Shown here: piece by piece, positions 45,768 through 56,929 of the stretch | Numbering within the stretch: the stretch's first letter is position 1 | Layout: each line of letters begins with the position of its first letter | Assembly: GCA_034766995.1 (NCBI GenBank) | Contig: CM068313.1 | Location: 10,020,083-10,084,082, forward strand | Length of the DNA stretch: 64,000 nt | Direction of reading: 5' to 3' | Source: Acanthacorydalis orientalis | Taxonomy: Eukaryota > Arthropoda > Insecta > Megaloptera > Corydalidae | The notes under the pieces: generated by a model | What the model was told of the DNA's origin: nothing | The model's input: the letters and a program-made list of their open reading frames with translations, nothing else | Databases searched by the model: none | Translations under genes and position numbers: made by a program

Positions 45768-45771
<4 letters not shown>
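45412..45771 (+). mobile_element. RTE-like non-LTR retrotransposon, 5'-truncated 3' end
   Basis: Only the last about 350 bp are present: the C-terminal reverse-transcriptase-linked region, a stop at 45753-45755, and a short (GAT)n tail (45757-45771) that runs into a TA array. Strong 5' truncation and a simple trinucleotide tail are typical of RTE-type elements. The clade call is by family resemblance of the C-terminal motif, without a search. Confidence 0.75.
45420..45755 (+). pseudogene. C-terminus of endonuclease-reverse transcriptase (RTE-like)
   Basis: The translation contains MLGITRIDRKRIEWIRKQTG, VTDIIRRVKSPKWKWAGHIA, RREDNRWTREIIDW, PRKRQMNRWDKDI and, after a stop, REALNRTKWKIMEEAFIQQW. 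The (K)WxWAGHIAR..D.RW / GRP..RW.DDI / A.DR..W....AF.QQW series is the conserved C-terminal tail of insect endonuclease-reverse transcriptases. A single in-frame TGA at 45675-45677 stands where the family has Trp (TGG). The frame is otherwise open to its natural stop, so this insertion is young compared with the mariner relics. Confidence 0.85.
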
Positions 45772-45807
<36 letters not shown>

Positions 45808-45826
45808 GAGTATATATATATATATG
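45770..45826. repeat. (TA)n microsatellite seeded by a retrotransposon tail
   Basis: Follows GATGATGATGATGATATATA without a break, has a CGAG interruption at 45807-45810, and is followed by a GA-rich tract to about 45845. Confidence 0.95.
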
Positions 45827-45991
45827 AGAGAAAAAGAGAGTGAGAGATGTAGAACGATAGAGAGCTTGTTTTTATAAATCATACGAATAAGGTACATTAT
45901 ATTTTAATATTGGAACATAATTGGTGTTTGAAACATTTCTAAAACTTGTTTTTGTACACACAACTAGTGACTAAGTAAATATAAAATTTAA

Positions 45992-46440
45992 TTAGGTGTG
46001 CAAATTAATTCGAAGACTTTTTTACATTCCAATCCGAGAAATATCCCACATTATTTTATATAATTTTACTCTATTCACAGGGTAACTGACGAATCCCTGG
46101 TCTAAAAAAGATGATAGCTTTGATTGATGAAGTCGTAATGCATTTTGGACTTCTTTCACTGTTTTATCATTTTTTGAATGTTTTATACATCATAACAACT
46201 TCCCAAAGCTGACTAAAATCCCTCTCGCAGCTTTTTTTCGTTTGAAATGCGAAAATTATCCAATGTTTAATATGTTGTTTTTCGGAGACCATCGCGTTAA
46301 CTACTGTTTTTTTAGGTTATGCAAACTACTTGGCCGAGATATATAGTGTTTTTAAATATTAGGGTTGGTACTTTAAAATCATAAAACGACGAGAAAACAT
46401 TTCAATTTAAAACAGAATTATGTATCTTAAATTTACACTT
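45992..46440 (-). mobile_element. Mariner family A non-autonomous copy 6
   Basis: The left inverted repeat is the best of the family: TTAGGTGTGCAAATTAATTC. Then GAAATATCCCACATTATTTT and GATTGATGAAGTCGTAATGC follow as the 3' untranslated part. The transposase start remnant and leader (TTAGGTTATGCAAACTACTTGG) follow. The right end is cut at about 46440 before its inverted repeat. Confidence 0.8.
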
Positions 46441-47375
46441 TTTCTGTAAGAGTAAAAATAATTTGAATTGAAAGAATGTATTAAACATTACAAAAAAGCG
46501 TTTAAAAATCAATAAAAGTCAAAAACTCATTTTTATGGACATTAATGAAAGATTTATATTATATATATATTACACATTTATATTAGATATTATATTTAGT
46601 TTCCTGAAGTAAGTTTTTATTTGAAACTTAAGTTTACATTGATTAAATTTCTGGTAAAAAATCAATAAATAAATAAAAGTTAAAAAGAATAGCTGTGGTA
46701 AAATTATATTATATGACAGAACTTTATTTTGATGTAAAATCATTTTATATTATTTTTCTTTTATTATAATTTTAAAATAGATATTTTTTCCAGGAATCAA
46801 TTTACCACATTAACAAATTTGTATACATCTTTTTATCCAAAAACGAAAACATTTACTTTTAACAAAATCACAACTTAATGAGAATATTTAAATCCTCATG
46901 TACGATTTATATCTTCAAGAGTATACTTATGTATTTGTAATTTAATTTTTTTTAAAAAAAACAAAACCTTATATAAAAAGATGCATTCATATTTGCGTGA
47001 ACGTATGTAAATATTATGTGGAAAGTGAATTATATACAGTCTAAATGTACAAAGCACACGGAATGAAGTAAAACGTTAATAAAACGGGCATTAAAGAAAG
47101 CAGAAGTTTTGATCTGTACGCGCCGAAAACCAAGATTATCCAACAAAGGTAGTCAAGTGCAGGGGAGATAATTTTAAAACAATGTTACAGACGATACCTT
47201 CGTTCTACGGAACGAATTCTTCATTTTCAAACAAAAGATTAAAATAAGTTTTCAATTACTCGCTTCACTGTTGCTATGCCATAAGAAGTCTTTTAACATT
47301 TCATAATTGACAACGAAACGTTCGCTATCTGACTCTATTTATTAGCGTTTTTACAGTTTTACTACCGTATATACT
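46441..47375. other. AT-rich stretch, nothing recognised
   Basis: No frame of note. 47090-47260 is more mixed in composition (GATCTGTACGCGCCGAAAAC, GTAGTCAAGTGCAGGGGAG) without visible gene structure. Confidence 0.35.
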
Positions 47376-47379
47376 ACGT

Positions 47380-47422
47380 ATATATATATATATATATACA
47401 CATATACATATATATACATATA
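47380..47422. repeat. (TA)n/(CATA)n microsatellite
   Basis: TA run followed by CACATATACATATATATAC. Confidence 0.9.
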
Positions 47423-47544
47423 ATATTTGTGGAATAAAAGCTGTCTGTTATATTCTGCCAGCAGGCATTATCCGTTATACGAATAAGTACTTTATTAAAA
47501 AATAAAAATGAATAAAAGTCTATTTGTAATGTATTAATACATAT

Positions 47545-47550
<6 letters not shown>

Positions 47551-47621
<71 letters not shown>
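47551..47621. repeat. (AT)n microsatellite
   Basis: About 70 bp uninterrupted. Confidence 0.97.
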
Positions 47622-47625
<4 letters not shown>

Positions 47626-47798
47626 ATCGCACAAAAACAATTTATAAATCTGTATATAAATTCAAAGATAAGAATATAGAAAAATGTATATGGAAAAATC
47701 GTCGACATTATGATTAGTCTCACAATCTAAATGTTTTTTTTAATTAAATATCATATTAATTATTATTTGTTATTTTATTTCAAAAAGATAAAAATATG

Positions 47799-47851
47799 TC
47801 TCTCTCTTTCTCTATCTCTCTCTCCCTATATATATGTAAGTGTGTGTGTTA
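47799..47851. repeat. (TC)n-(TA)n-(TG)n compound microsatellite
   Basis: TC units with TTTC and TATC interruptions, then a short TA run, then TG units. Confidence 0.85.
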
Positions 47852-48049
47852 CGGATTGAAAGCTACTTTAATATATTCAATTTGAGTCGAGTAATAAAAC
47901 TACAGATTTTATAAAAATATGTTTTTGCATATTCTTGACCTGAATTATATTCATACTTTTTGATTTTTTTAAATTTAGAGTGAATTTTAAATGTTCGCAA
48001 CTAGGATATTGATATAAATAGGAAGCCTATTTTTTACTGCCTTTCATTG

Positions 48050-48345
48050 ATACAACTTTTTTATCACGCACATCTCGATAGCGATTCCATTACCATAAGA
48101 CATTATCATATATCATTATCATTCAGGTATAGAAAAATCTCATCAATTAAAAAAGCAGATCTCTTTTTAAAAAAAGATTCTTCTGCACCTTAGCGTTCTG
48201 ATAAAAATGGAATTGCAATCGATATTCGGATTAAAAATAATATAAAATGATCAATAATCATTTTTGATCAGAAAAACTTTTTTAGTTTGTGTAGAGAAAA
48301 GAGATTTCATTTACGAAAGTGAATTTAGCCAGTGTCAGAAACATC
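48050..48345. repeat. Family C head-to-head pair with shortened reversed arm
   Basis: The reversed fragment TTTATCACGCACATCTCGAT then AGCGATTCCATTACC faces a forward unit from about 48180. The forward unit has GCACCTTAGCGTTCTGATAA, AATGATCAATAATCATTTTT, GATCAGAAAAACTTTTTTAG and a GAAAGTGAATTTAGCCAGTG end. The 107-codon frame at 48264-48587 begins inside this repeat and has no motif. Confidence 0.65.
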
Positions 48346-48399
48346 TTTTTTTCTTAAAACTTCTTTCAATAAGAAAAACAAATAAATTCCTTTCTAAGC

Positions 48400-48850
48400 A
48401 CATTCAATGTTCCATGGGGCTCATAATCATTCAATCAACTATTCCCAAGTCACGAACTAATCTGAAAAGTGTCACCAACACCCCTCACGTCCACTGGCGC
48501 GTGCATCTTCAACTCGAAATTCTGTACATAGAGAATCGAACCGGCACCGTATCGTACACGCGCCGCACGCGTACATACACGCACTGATCTCTGTGTATAA
48601 TATATTTTGACATATTTATAGCTTTAAAAATCGGTCGCAGCATTGACTTACAGCACACACTGCTTCTGTTTATTTAGCCAGATCATTCGACGTATGAATG
48701 TTTTATAGCGTTTGCGTCGACGGCGGCGAAATCATAAAACTATATTATATCAACCCCTGCGGGGGTTTGGTTCGTGACAATCGTTTATCAAGTTGTAGTC
48801 AACGGGCCGGGAAAATACTATCTGTTTCTATTGGGAAAAAGAGGAACGTA
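48400..48850. other. GC-richer island
   Basis: It contains CGTCCACTGGCGCGTGCATC, ACGCGCCGCACGCGTAC, the palindrome CGTCGACG near 48715 and a perfect six-pair hairpin AACCCC-TGCG-GGGGTT (48752-48767). No credible frame crosses it. Confidence 0.35.
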
Positions 48851-49021
48851 ATTGATTTGCAATACTGGTATTTGCTAATATTACTATTTGTGTATTTATT
48901 TTTTTTGTACAAATATGTTGTAAATTATTAATAATGACAAATGATATTTAAAAATTATCAAATACTGTTTTTTAATTATATTCTTTTTAATTGAAATATA
49001 ATTCAACTACAAGTAACATAC

Positions 49022-49027
<6 letters not shown>

Positions 49028-49094
<67 letters not shown>
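49028..49094. repeat. (TA)n microsatellite at the broken edge of mariner copy 7
   Basis: About 66 bp. It starts exactly where the transposase homology stops. Confidence 0.97.
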
Positions 49095-49096
<2 letters not shown>

Positions 49097-49810
49097 CATG
49101 AATATTTGGTTTCGGAGTCGATGCCGATAATTCACCGGACGTACTCCATGATTTTCGACACAAGAGTATCATACAAAACTCATTTTTCATCCCCGATTAC
49201 GATTCTATGCAAAAAAATCCTTCTTTTTGATCCTTGTGTGCATGGACGTAACCGTATCACATTTCTTTCCTTGTTTTCTAGGGTGAGCTCATGTGAAACT
49301 CTTCGTCCTAACTTTTAATTTTATCCCAGCCGATCTAGACAATAGGAATTTGCTTGCTGGGTAATTCAGAGTTGTTGAGCTAGTTCCTGTTCAGTATGAG
49401 AAGATATTTCACTTAGCAGATGCTCAAGCTCCTCGTCTGCAAATTTTGTCCGAGACGTTCTCGATCAGAAAGATCAAAATCATCACTGTAAAATCTTTAA
49501 AACTATTTTTTGGATATTTTATGCATCACAACACATTGCTCTAAACATCAACAAATCATTCCTGCGGTTTCGGTAGAATTTTTTTCGACTAGAATGCGAA
49601 AAGTATGTAATGCTGAATAAATTACTTTCGGACTCACATCATGAACACTACCGTTTTGTGAGGTCATGCCAACTGCTCAACCAAGTATATAGTGTTTTTA
49701 AATATTAAGATTGACACTTCAAAAATCTTAAAACGGTTGAAAAGTATTTTAATATAAAACAAATTATGATTGATTCAATTTAAAAGCACCGAATTATTTT
49801 GAACACCTAG
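49095..49810 (-). mobile_element. Mariner family A, longer copy 7 with transposase remnant
   Basis: The right end carries the 5' inverted repeat (AAAGCACCGAATTATTTTGA then ACACCTAG), the leader and the GAGGTCATGCCAACTGCTC block. The transposase region reads leftward to 49095, where a TA array replaces the rest of the gene and the 3' inverted repeat. Confidence 0.82.
49097..49639 (-). pseudogene. Mariner transposase pseudogene, N-terminal half plus start of catalytic domain
   Basis: The ATG is at 49637-49639, aligned with the start in sister copies. Decayed motifs in order: a stretch corresponding to HCILFAF, the SDRERLGQ linker, and a second helix-turn-helix with stops. Then come FHMSSP (canonical VPHEL), KEGFFCIES (canonical RKGFLHRIV), GMKN (canonical GDEKW with the Asp codon changed) and finally CRKSWSTSGELSASTPKPNI (canonical KKSWVDPGQPSTSTAKPNI). 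It contains at least six stops and frameshifts. It reaches about 40 residues further than copy 3, and both support family A being derived from one autonomous mariner. Confidence 0.82.
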
Positions 49811-50130
49811 TACTGAACGAAATATTGTATTTTAAACCTAATAAATTTCTCAAAAAAGACATTTTCACAACAAAATTACGTTTACAGAAATTAAAAAAAC
49901 ATTGAAAACAAATCTTTTGTGTTCTGTAATATTATTTTCCTTTAATATCAATAGTCATATTAATTTATATTAAACACAAAGTTTTCTTTATGACAAAAAA
50001 GAAAATTGTGATTCAAGTCATTTGATATAAAATCAGATAAAGAATAATAATCATTTTTAAGAATTGTTTTAAACATGACAAAGTATTCAAAAGATTTTAT
50101 AATGATCTCAAAACATTTATTATTTCAATA
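49811..50130. other. AT-rich stretch, nothing recognised
   Basis: No frame or repeat recognised between mariner copy 7 and the next array. Confidence 0.4.
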
Positions 50131-50186
<56 letters not shown>

Positions 50187-50188
50187 GT
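50131..50188. repeat. (AT)n(GTAT)n microsatellite
   Basis: TACATACATATATA, about 34 bp of AT, then four TGTA units. Confidence 0.93.
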
Positions 50189-50329
50189 AAACATTAGAAG
50201 CTATATACAAAAATGAAAATCCGATTATCCTATTTCATACGCGTTCAGAATAAATACAGAGAAAAAAATTCGTTCAAACAAAAATATTGCATTATAAACT
50301 CTCGTATAATATACATATTACCCACTTAG

Positions 50330-50540
50330 ACGTAGAAGTTTACAATATTATTTATCATTTCCTGTCCGTGTGTGTCTCGCTCGCACGCGTCGAAATGAAT
50401 ACTGGAAAAAGAATACTCATCCGTACAATCGTACAAATGGGCCTGTCGTCCCGTCTCTCTCGAACCGCACAAAAGAAAATAAAGCCGCCAGCGGAAAAAT
50501 ACACGGGAGAGCCATGTTGTGATACTCGTTCACGATAAAC
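50330..50540. other. GC-richer island
   Basis: It contains GTGTGTCTCGCTCGCACGCG, GGGCCTGTCGTCCCGTCTCT and AGCCGCCAGCGGAAAAATAC (the last forms a CCGCC/GGCGG-like partial hairpin). An 83-codon frame (50287-50538) has no recognisable domain. Confidence 0.35.
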
Positions 50541-51094
50541 AAGTCAAAAAAGCATATTTACCAATAAATGTCATTCTGTTTGGACAAAATTGATAACAAG
50601 TTATATGAACGAGACGGAGAACACGCCGTTACATTTTTTTTGCCGTTACGAAACGGTTTTTAACGATTGCACCGTAACGTATCAATTACGAATTTTGTTT
50701 ATGATTTGTTTTTGTGAGTTATTAATACATCATTTTTTTATGTACGGTCAAGGGACACTCACCTACGTGTACGTAGATTAATATATTTTTTTTACGGAAA
50801 TCGTCGATAATGAATGCTTATTTTACGATTTGACAGGTATTCGCTTTTACATGAAGTGTTTCGTCGAATTCAGTGATTTTTTTTCTGTCTGGCTGATTTA
50901 TTGGAATGTCGGAAATAATTGTGAATTTGTTATCGGCAATCGAACATATTTAATTGTATTTGAAAATAATAACGGTTTACTTTAATTAAAACGATATTTT
51001 TTTTATTCAATCACTACTCCAATTTAATATCATAAAATTATTTAAGAAGATTAGAATAATCGAATAATAGTACTGTTCTGAAACTATGGATATA

Positions 51095-51555
51095 TTCAAT
51101 TTCACTAGAGTGGAGAAAAATCACGACTTATCAAGACTTTTCTCTAATATAGTTTTTGAAGAAGAATATATCGGAATTTAAATTAGCATAAGCGAAGATT
51201 AAAAACAATTAATAATCAATTATTGTACTTTTTTGGTCAGAATTCCTAATGATTTGTGTGGTGAGAGAAACATTAATTTGTGAAAACATGTATCAGTAAT
51301 TCCAAACAAATTAATATTACTTTATTATTTACTATGATTCTTTAAAATTAAAAAAATCAGAACAGTCTTTATATGGAAAGTATCTGATATTAAATTATAA
51401 AATTGTATCATAAATGGGAATTTGAAAAGATATCCAAAGATAAATTTAAAGTAAAGCGTACTTTTAAGTTCTGAGATATCTAATGATATCGTCATCGAAA
51501 AACACATAAACAACGATTAAAAACTATCAATAATCATTCAATTAAAAATTTCAGA
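51095..51555 (+). repeat. Two degraded forward family C units
   Basis: The first, 51095-51300, contains ATTTAAATTAGCATAAGCGA, AACAATTAATAATCAATTAT, TTTTGGTCAGAATTCC and ATTTGTGTGGTGAGAGAAAC. The second, about 51450-51555, contains GTTCTGAGATATCTAATGAT, ATCGTCATCGAAAAACACAT and AACTATCAATAATCATTC. Confidence 0.5.
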
Positions 51556-51559
51556 TTTA

Positions 51560-52850
51560 GTTTCTGACACACTTTCATTATATTAAAATACATGAATAAA
51601 AAAATATCAATTATCATTTTTTCAATTGTAAATATTTTAGAATAAATTAAAAAAAATAACTCAAAATATTTATATAAGTTAGTAAAAAATTGCAAGTGAC
51701 GAAAATTATAATTTAATACAATTATCCTACAGAACTCCACATTGAAGTTAAGATAGTTTTGTATTAGAGATAATACCAAACAATTATTCATGACATGATT
51801 CTGTCCAATTAATTAACACAATACATAAACAGATCAATACGTTATTAATTTGAATCCAGGACAATAAACTAGTAATTATCTTCAACAGTTATTCAAATGT
51901 AACCTTGACAATACTTAGAAATAATTACGACAAAAATTCAGCCACTGATTATTTTCATACATTTTCTCAGAATTAATCAATAAGATAACTGAATATGAAA
52001 TATATATATATAATCATTTTTAAATTTGTAAAGTCAAATTCATTCTACATTATTACCAATAAAGACATTAAAAGAAATAATAATTTAGTGAGTGAATTAT
52101 TCGATGTGATCCTTAATTAGATCGAATAATTCTCTCTCTGATATTCTTAGAAAATACTGCTTATACTAAGAAATAATAACATGGACCAAAAATATAGCTA
52201 TTAAAAAATCTATATGATTAAGAGATCATATACTCTGATTAAAAGGAATAAAAAAGAATATTAATATTCGTCTGTAAGTCAGATCTGTAATTTAATTAGT
52301 CTAAATTAATTTCAACTCACTCTCTCTAAATAATTTCATCAGGATTATATTTTTAATTGATGTCTAGACACATTAATTCTATTAAATAAATCCAAATATA
52401 TTTACTCATTTCATTTCGCTTCTTTGTTTTCTATCACATATTTTACCTTTGTGAGAATTATTGTATGACTGATTTTAATTTTGTTTATTACTATGTAAGA
52501 GTGTCTAGAAATATTAACAATAATATTTTCCAGCATGGTTTTCATTTATGTATCTCATGTTTTAAAATAATTAATAATATTTTATGTTATATAAAAGAGT
52601 ACCAGTTCATATAAGAAGTAAAACAATGTTTTTATACTTAATTATATTTCAATTCTCTATTATTCTGTTTATTAAATAAATATGGTATAAATAATCTAAT
52701 TTTTTTGCACATTTTGTCTTCATTTGTACATTATATTTATAATTAATGCCTCAGTATTATTAACCTAACACTTACTTAATATATTAATAAGAAAATAATA
52801 AGTATGCTAACATAAGATGAACAGATTTATATATATTTTGGATTGGTTAT
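51560..52850. other. AT-rich stretch with no recognised gene
   Basis: A minus-strand frame at 51534-51791 (85 codons) is Phe/Ile/Asn-rich, as expected by composition. The inverted pair GAATTATTCGAT / ATCGAATAATTC at about 52095-52132 could form a short hairpin. Confidence 0.4.
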
Positions 52851-52854
52851 TTGG

Positions 52855-53140
52855 AAATATAGGTCTATATCTTAAGACAAAGTATTTGAACTCTACAGAA
52901 AAAGTTCGTAAGTCCATAGAGAGAACTGTACGTAGAGATATGGGCCTGTATTTTACTATAGAATATCTGAAATTTTCAGAAAAAAAATGATGATTCCAAA
53001 CAAATGAGTGTGTTTCGATATAGGTATAAATTTTAAAACATAGTGTTTTAAATTTGAAAAAATTCGCATGTCTATACAGAGAACGTTGAGATATAGACCT
53101 ACATTTCATGATACAATGACTGAAATTTGGGTTTCTAAAA
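52855..53140. repeat. Imperfect tandem duplication, period about 160 bp
   Basis: Unit 1: ATATAGGTCTATATCTTAAG, CAAAGTATTTGAACTCTACA, GTAAGTCCATAGAGAGAACT, GAGATATGGGCCTGTATTTT, then ATATCTGAAATTTTCAG. It is repeated from about 53018 as GATATAGGTATAAATTTTAA, ATAGTGTTTTAAATTTGAAA, GCATGTCTATACAGAGAACG, GAGATATAGACCTACATTTC, then ATGACTGAAATTTGGG. The 100-codon minus-strand frame is internally repetitive for this reason and is not called a gene. Confidence 0.65.
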
Positions 53141-53224
53141 TAAAGAGATTTTTTTAATTTGGTTATTTAAGCAAGTAAAATTAAAATCGAGTCAATTAAA
53201 AGAAACACAATTAAATTTTATCAA

Positions 53225-53415
53225 TAAAACTAGATTTTTTTTTATCTTGGCGCTCTAAGTTTAATGGTATTTTCAAAATGTGCATAAATAACAATCAATA
53301 ATAATTTATTGATAATTTTTGACTAAAAATTTTTTTTCTTGTTTTTGGGGCACAAAAGGAACTCATTCATGAATTTGAATTTAGTCATAGTGTCATAACT
53401 GTATTGTGGAAAAGT
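53225..53415 (+). repeat. Family C repeat, full forward unit
   Basis: CTTGGCGCTCTAAGTTTAAT, GGTATTTTCAAAATGTGCAT, AAATAACAATCAATAATAAT, TTATTGATAATTTTTGACTA, TTTTTGGGGCACAAAAGGAA, then GAATTTGAATTTAGTCATAG and TGTC. One of the most complete single copies. Confidence 0.7.
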
Positions 53416-53419
53416 TTTT

Positions 53420-55260
53420 TTAAAAAAAATAAATTTACCGTTGATTATGAACACAGGGTTGTTTTTTAACATTTAACATTATTCTTTTTGCTATGAAATT
53501 AAAATCATTGATTTTAATTATTTATAATAAAAGTTCAAAACTAATTTTTATACTTGAGTATACTGAAAAAAAATGCTAATTTCGTAAAAAACATTCTGGA
53601 AAATTACAAATTTTCAAAAGATAAGACTGTCCGTCGTTACAATATCGATATTCAAGAAGCTAAGATTAATTCCAGCTTACTACAGATATACGTTTTTGCA
53701 CAATCTCCATTATTAGGGTTTACTGTAGACCGTTTGATAATATTTACGGTCTTGTATAATATTCGAGAGACACGATTTGCTTAGTGACAACTCTCGTATA
53801 GGATTCGATCCGTCGACCCATCGTTCACTAATTTAACATTATAGGCAGTAAAATATAGACCTTATTATATGAACTCTAACGGGTTAAGGAGGATAAGGAT
53901 GCTCTATACTGAAATGTTTGAACGTAATTTGTCACCAGTAAGTAAGGAAATAACAATAACTCGTAATCACGATATAAAATATTGAGTTTGAGTCGAGAAG
54001 TTTCGTATAGAAAACGGTCGCAAAATTGACTATTCACAAAGTTTGAATTGTTGTTAAGGGGTTAAGTGATTACGTAATTTACGAAATGAGATTAAGTACG
54101 ACGGTGTGGGCGTAGAATCGAAATATGAAGAGCGGTGAGGTTTTTTTTCAACTTCTGTTTGAAACCGGGATAAAGTAACTAAGTTTTTATAATATTTAGA
54201 GTTCTGTAGCTGAATAAACAACAAGACTAATTATACTCACGCTTTTATTAAAAACAAAAAATACATGTCTCAAGTTTAATTTTAGTCTATATATAAGTTT
54301 TAATATCTCTGTCAAGGAATTGAACCATTGAGAAAAATATTTTTCTGGTTTCTACCTATGTTAATCTTGTAAAATAGAATAGTCTCAGTTTTTATACTTT
54401 TTACAAGTATTTTTTAAATGAACGCTTTTTATTTTATAAATATAATGTTTTTTTCCGTATATCAACTTTTTCTCATTTCAAAAGGTCTATAAAAATAGAT
54501 TACAAGCTTATAAAGAATACCAGTGACAATAATTTGACTTTTAATGAAGAATACGAAATTAGGAGAGATAATAATGTTTTTTTTTTATAAAGAATGGAAA
54601 TATTAATAAAGATTTAATATATTGTTATTATTCATAATATATTTTCCACGTATATTATTTTTTATTAATTTTTATATTTCAAGATAAATGAAAAATTATA
54701 ACAAAATTATTAAAAAAATAATAAGTTAATAACGAGCTTTAGCACGCTGACTAATAAAGTTATTTTTTATAATAATCAGACGAGTGACAGCGTTGCTTTG
54801 GATTAAAGCATGTTAGTGAAGTATTAGACATAAAATCGATAAAATGGTGGCAGATTTCTTTCATTAACTATTGACACAGTAATTGTAAATATTATTTATA
54901 ATGAATTATATAAAAAAGTCTTATTTATAAATTTTTTCGTTAGAATTATCTGAATATTCAAGCTTTTACTGTTAATTTTATAAACTGACTAATTACTGTT
55001 TAATTAATTTTAAATAATATTAAAAAAATAATTATTAATTTATTGTAGAAAAAAATCATTGAATTCATTTAAAGCGTATTTTGATTTGACAATTGTTAAT
55101 TCGGTTGAGACGGCGAATAAATTAATTTTTATAAATAAATTACTATTTTTAACACCAAACAATTTTTTTTATCAAAATGTATGATTTTCATAATCAATTA
55201 AAATTCATTTTGAACAGTTCATTTTTTATAATTAATTCATTGTTTATAGACAATTATTTG
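53420..55260. other. AT-rich stretch with one mixed-composition segment; no gene recognised
   Basis: A 76-codon frame at 53554-53784 has no motif. 53740-54140 has more CG (GGATTCGATCCGTCGACCCA, CTCTAACGGGTTAAGG, a GACGGTGTGGGCG stretch). CTCTAACGGGTTAA at about 53875 looks like a piggyBac-type right end, but I could not find a partner. Confidence 0.35.
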
Positions 55261-55264
55261 ATTC

Positions 55265-55480
55265 TATGACTAAATTTCTTTACACAAATGATTTTTTACA
55301 CCAAACACCATCATTTTTTAAAAAAAGTGTTCTTAGTCAAATTTTCAATAAGTAAACTCTAAAGAAGATGAGGTTGTCTTCAAAATGTGTATAAAAATCA
55401 TAATGGATAAAAAAAAATATATAAAATATTTTGGTACAGAAAATTTGTTGGTTATTAAAATTATTTGACAAAATTTCAAC
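55265..55480. repeat. Family C head-to-head pair, degraded
   Basis: Reversed: GACTAAATTTCTTTACACAA, ATGATTTTTTACACCAAACA, then TCTTAGTCAAATTTTCAATA. Forward from about 55352: AACTCTAAAGAAGATGAGGT, TGTCTTCAAAATGTGTATAA and AATCATAATGG. Confidence 0.5.
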
Positions 55481-55573
55481 TATTCTGATGAAATCATTAT
55501 TAAATCTTTTTAATCTTTTTTGAACAAAAAATGATTACTCATTTACAGTCAAAAATAATTTCATTCAAATTTA

Positions 55574-56076
55574 TTAGATTTAAAAATAAATTCGCTGCCT
55601 TTAAATTCAATCAATCATAACTCTGTTTAAAATTAATGTATTTTATTGTCACTTTATGATTTTGAAGTCACACCTTAACATTTAAAAAAATTATATATCT
55701 TGGCCAAGGAGTTGGCACAACCTTACAAAACAGTAGTGAGCACGATCATGTTTGAAAACAAGCATATTAGGCATTGCATACTTTTCCCATTCCGGTTAAA
55801 AAAATGCTTCCGAAGTCACTAGAATGATTTGTTAAGCTTTTGGAGGAAGGTGCGACATATAAAGCGTGTAAAAAATGGTAAAACGGTGGAAGAGGTCTGA
55901 AAATGCATTAAGACTTCATCGATTCAAAGCAGACATATTTTTTTCGAAACAAGATTTATTAGTTACCCGACAGATAGAGCAAACTTATGTAAAATAATGG
56001 GGGATGTTTTGCGGATTGAAACGAAATAAATATTGGTTTTCTACAAAAAAGGTACCGCATTAATTTGTATATCTAA
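55574..56076 (+). mobile_element. Mariner family A, complete non-autonomous copy 8
   Basis: Left inverted repeat TTAGATTTAAAAATAAATTC; right inverted repeat GGTACCGCATTAATTTGTAT then ATCTAA. TA on each side gives the expected target duplication. Length 503 bp. After the leader (CTTGGCCAAGGAGTTGGCAC then AACCTTACAAAACAG), decayed codons KAYKACKKW-like (first helix-turn-helix) are followed at once by the deletion junction and GGTGGAAGAGGTCTGAAAAT. The latter sequence also follows the junction in the other short copies. Confidence 0.87.
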
Positions 56077-56149
56077 TATATTCTGAAAGTAATATTTTTA
56101 ATAAATATAATTGTAATTAAAAAATAATTAATCTCCTTTTCATTTTTTT

Positions 56150-56320
56150 AAATGAATTCTTTGTTCATTCTACAAACCACAAACATTTTTCTGGTCAAAA
56201 ATGTTCAATAAATCATTATTGGAGCGTTTAGATTGTTACTTATGCACATTTGGAATGCAGTCTGAATTCGTATCTGAAAGTAAATTAAGCTACAGTGTTA
56301 GAATTACATTTTGATATTTT
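56150..56320. repeat. Family C pair fused by internal deletion
   Basis: The reversed unit AAATGAATTCTTTGTTCATT, CTACAAACCACAAACATTTT, TCTGGTCAAAAATGTTCAAT is joined near 56265 to the end of a forward unit. That end reads ATCTGAAAGTAAATTAAGCT, ACAGTGTTAGAATTACATTT. Confidence 0.6.
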
Positions 56321-56454
56321 TCATTGTTTCAAAGCAATAGTTAACGAGACTTTATTTTGAAAAATCGCTGAATAGTAAACTAAAGGAAAGAAAAAAATAG
56401 AGGTAATAACAAGGCATATTCGATTATTAAATACACGGATTATAAACAGATATT

Positions 56455-56610
56455 CTGTATTTGTGTTTAGAATATGGTGTCATCGTCATCGAAATGCGTA
56501 TAAGCTGACCAACATAAATAATAAGAAATTTAACAGAAAATTTGTGTGTTTGAGAAATGTTTTATTTATGGAAGGGAATTTTACTGTGATTCCAAAACTA
56601 TAAATGTGAT
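56455..56610 (+). repeat. Family C repeat, forward unit
   Basis: AATATGGTGTCATCGTCATC, GAAATGCGTATAAGCTGACC (best-kept inner segment), then a degraded GTGTGTTTGAGAAATG and ATTTTACTGTGATTCC end. Confidence 0.55.
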
Positions 56611-56929
56611 AAAAGAATACAGTGAATAAACGAAGGAAATAAAATCATCTGATTGAGCTTCATTGATAATTTTATTGATAAATTTAGACTAAAAATTAGT
56701 TTACATCTAAAGTCCTTATAAATTTTAAATAAAAATAAATAATAAAAATTCGTATAAATGTGTGACGATTTCATGAAACTGGTGATATGACTTCTTTAGA
56801 AAATTAATAATCCTGATTGATTCGAATGTAGTTGATCGTTTAAACAAGATAAATAGCAATTAACAGACTGAACTAATTGAACATTGAAACAGTGCAAATG
56901 CATGCATCATTCTAGCACCGAACAAATAT

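Noticed and set aside
48752..48767. AACCCC-TGCG-GGGGTT hairpin as a bacterial terminator
   Set aside because: The context is eukaryotic and no adjacent gene or T-run of the right kind is present.
49106..49318. 70-codon plus-strand frame
   Set aside because: It is antisense to mariner transposase copy 7.
53790..53825. GGATTCGATCC-like word suggesting a tRNA T-arm
   Set aside because: No cloverleaf could be built from the 75 bases on either side.
53870..54065. piggyBac-type element between CTCTAACGGGTTAA and AAGGGGTTAAG
   Set aside because: Both candidate ends point the same way, so they cannot be the two inverted ends of one element.
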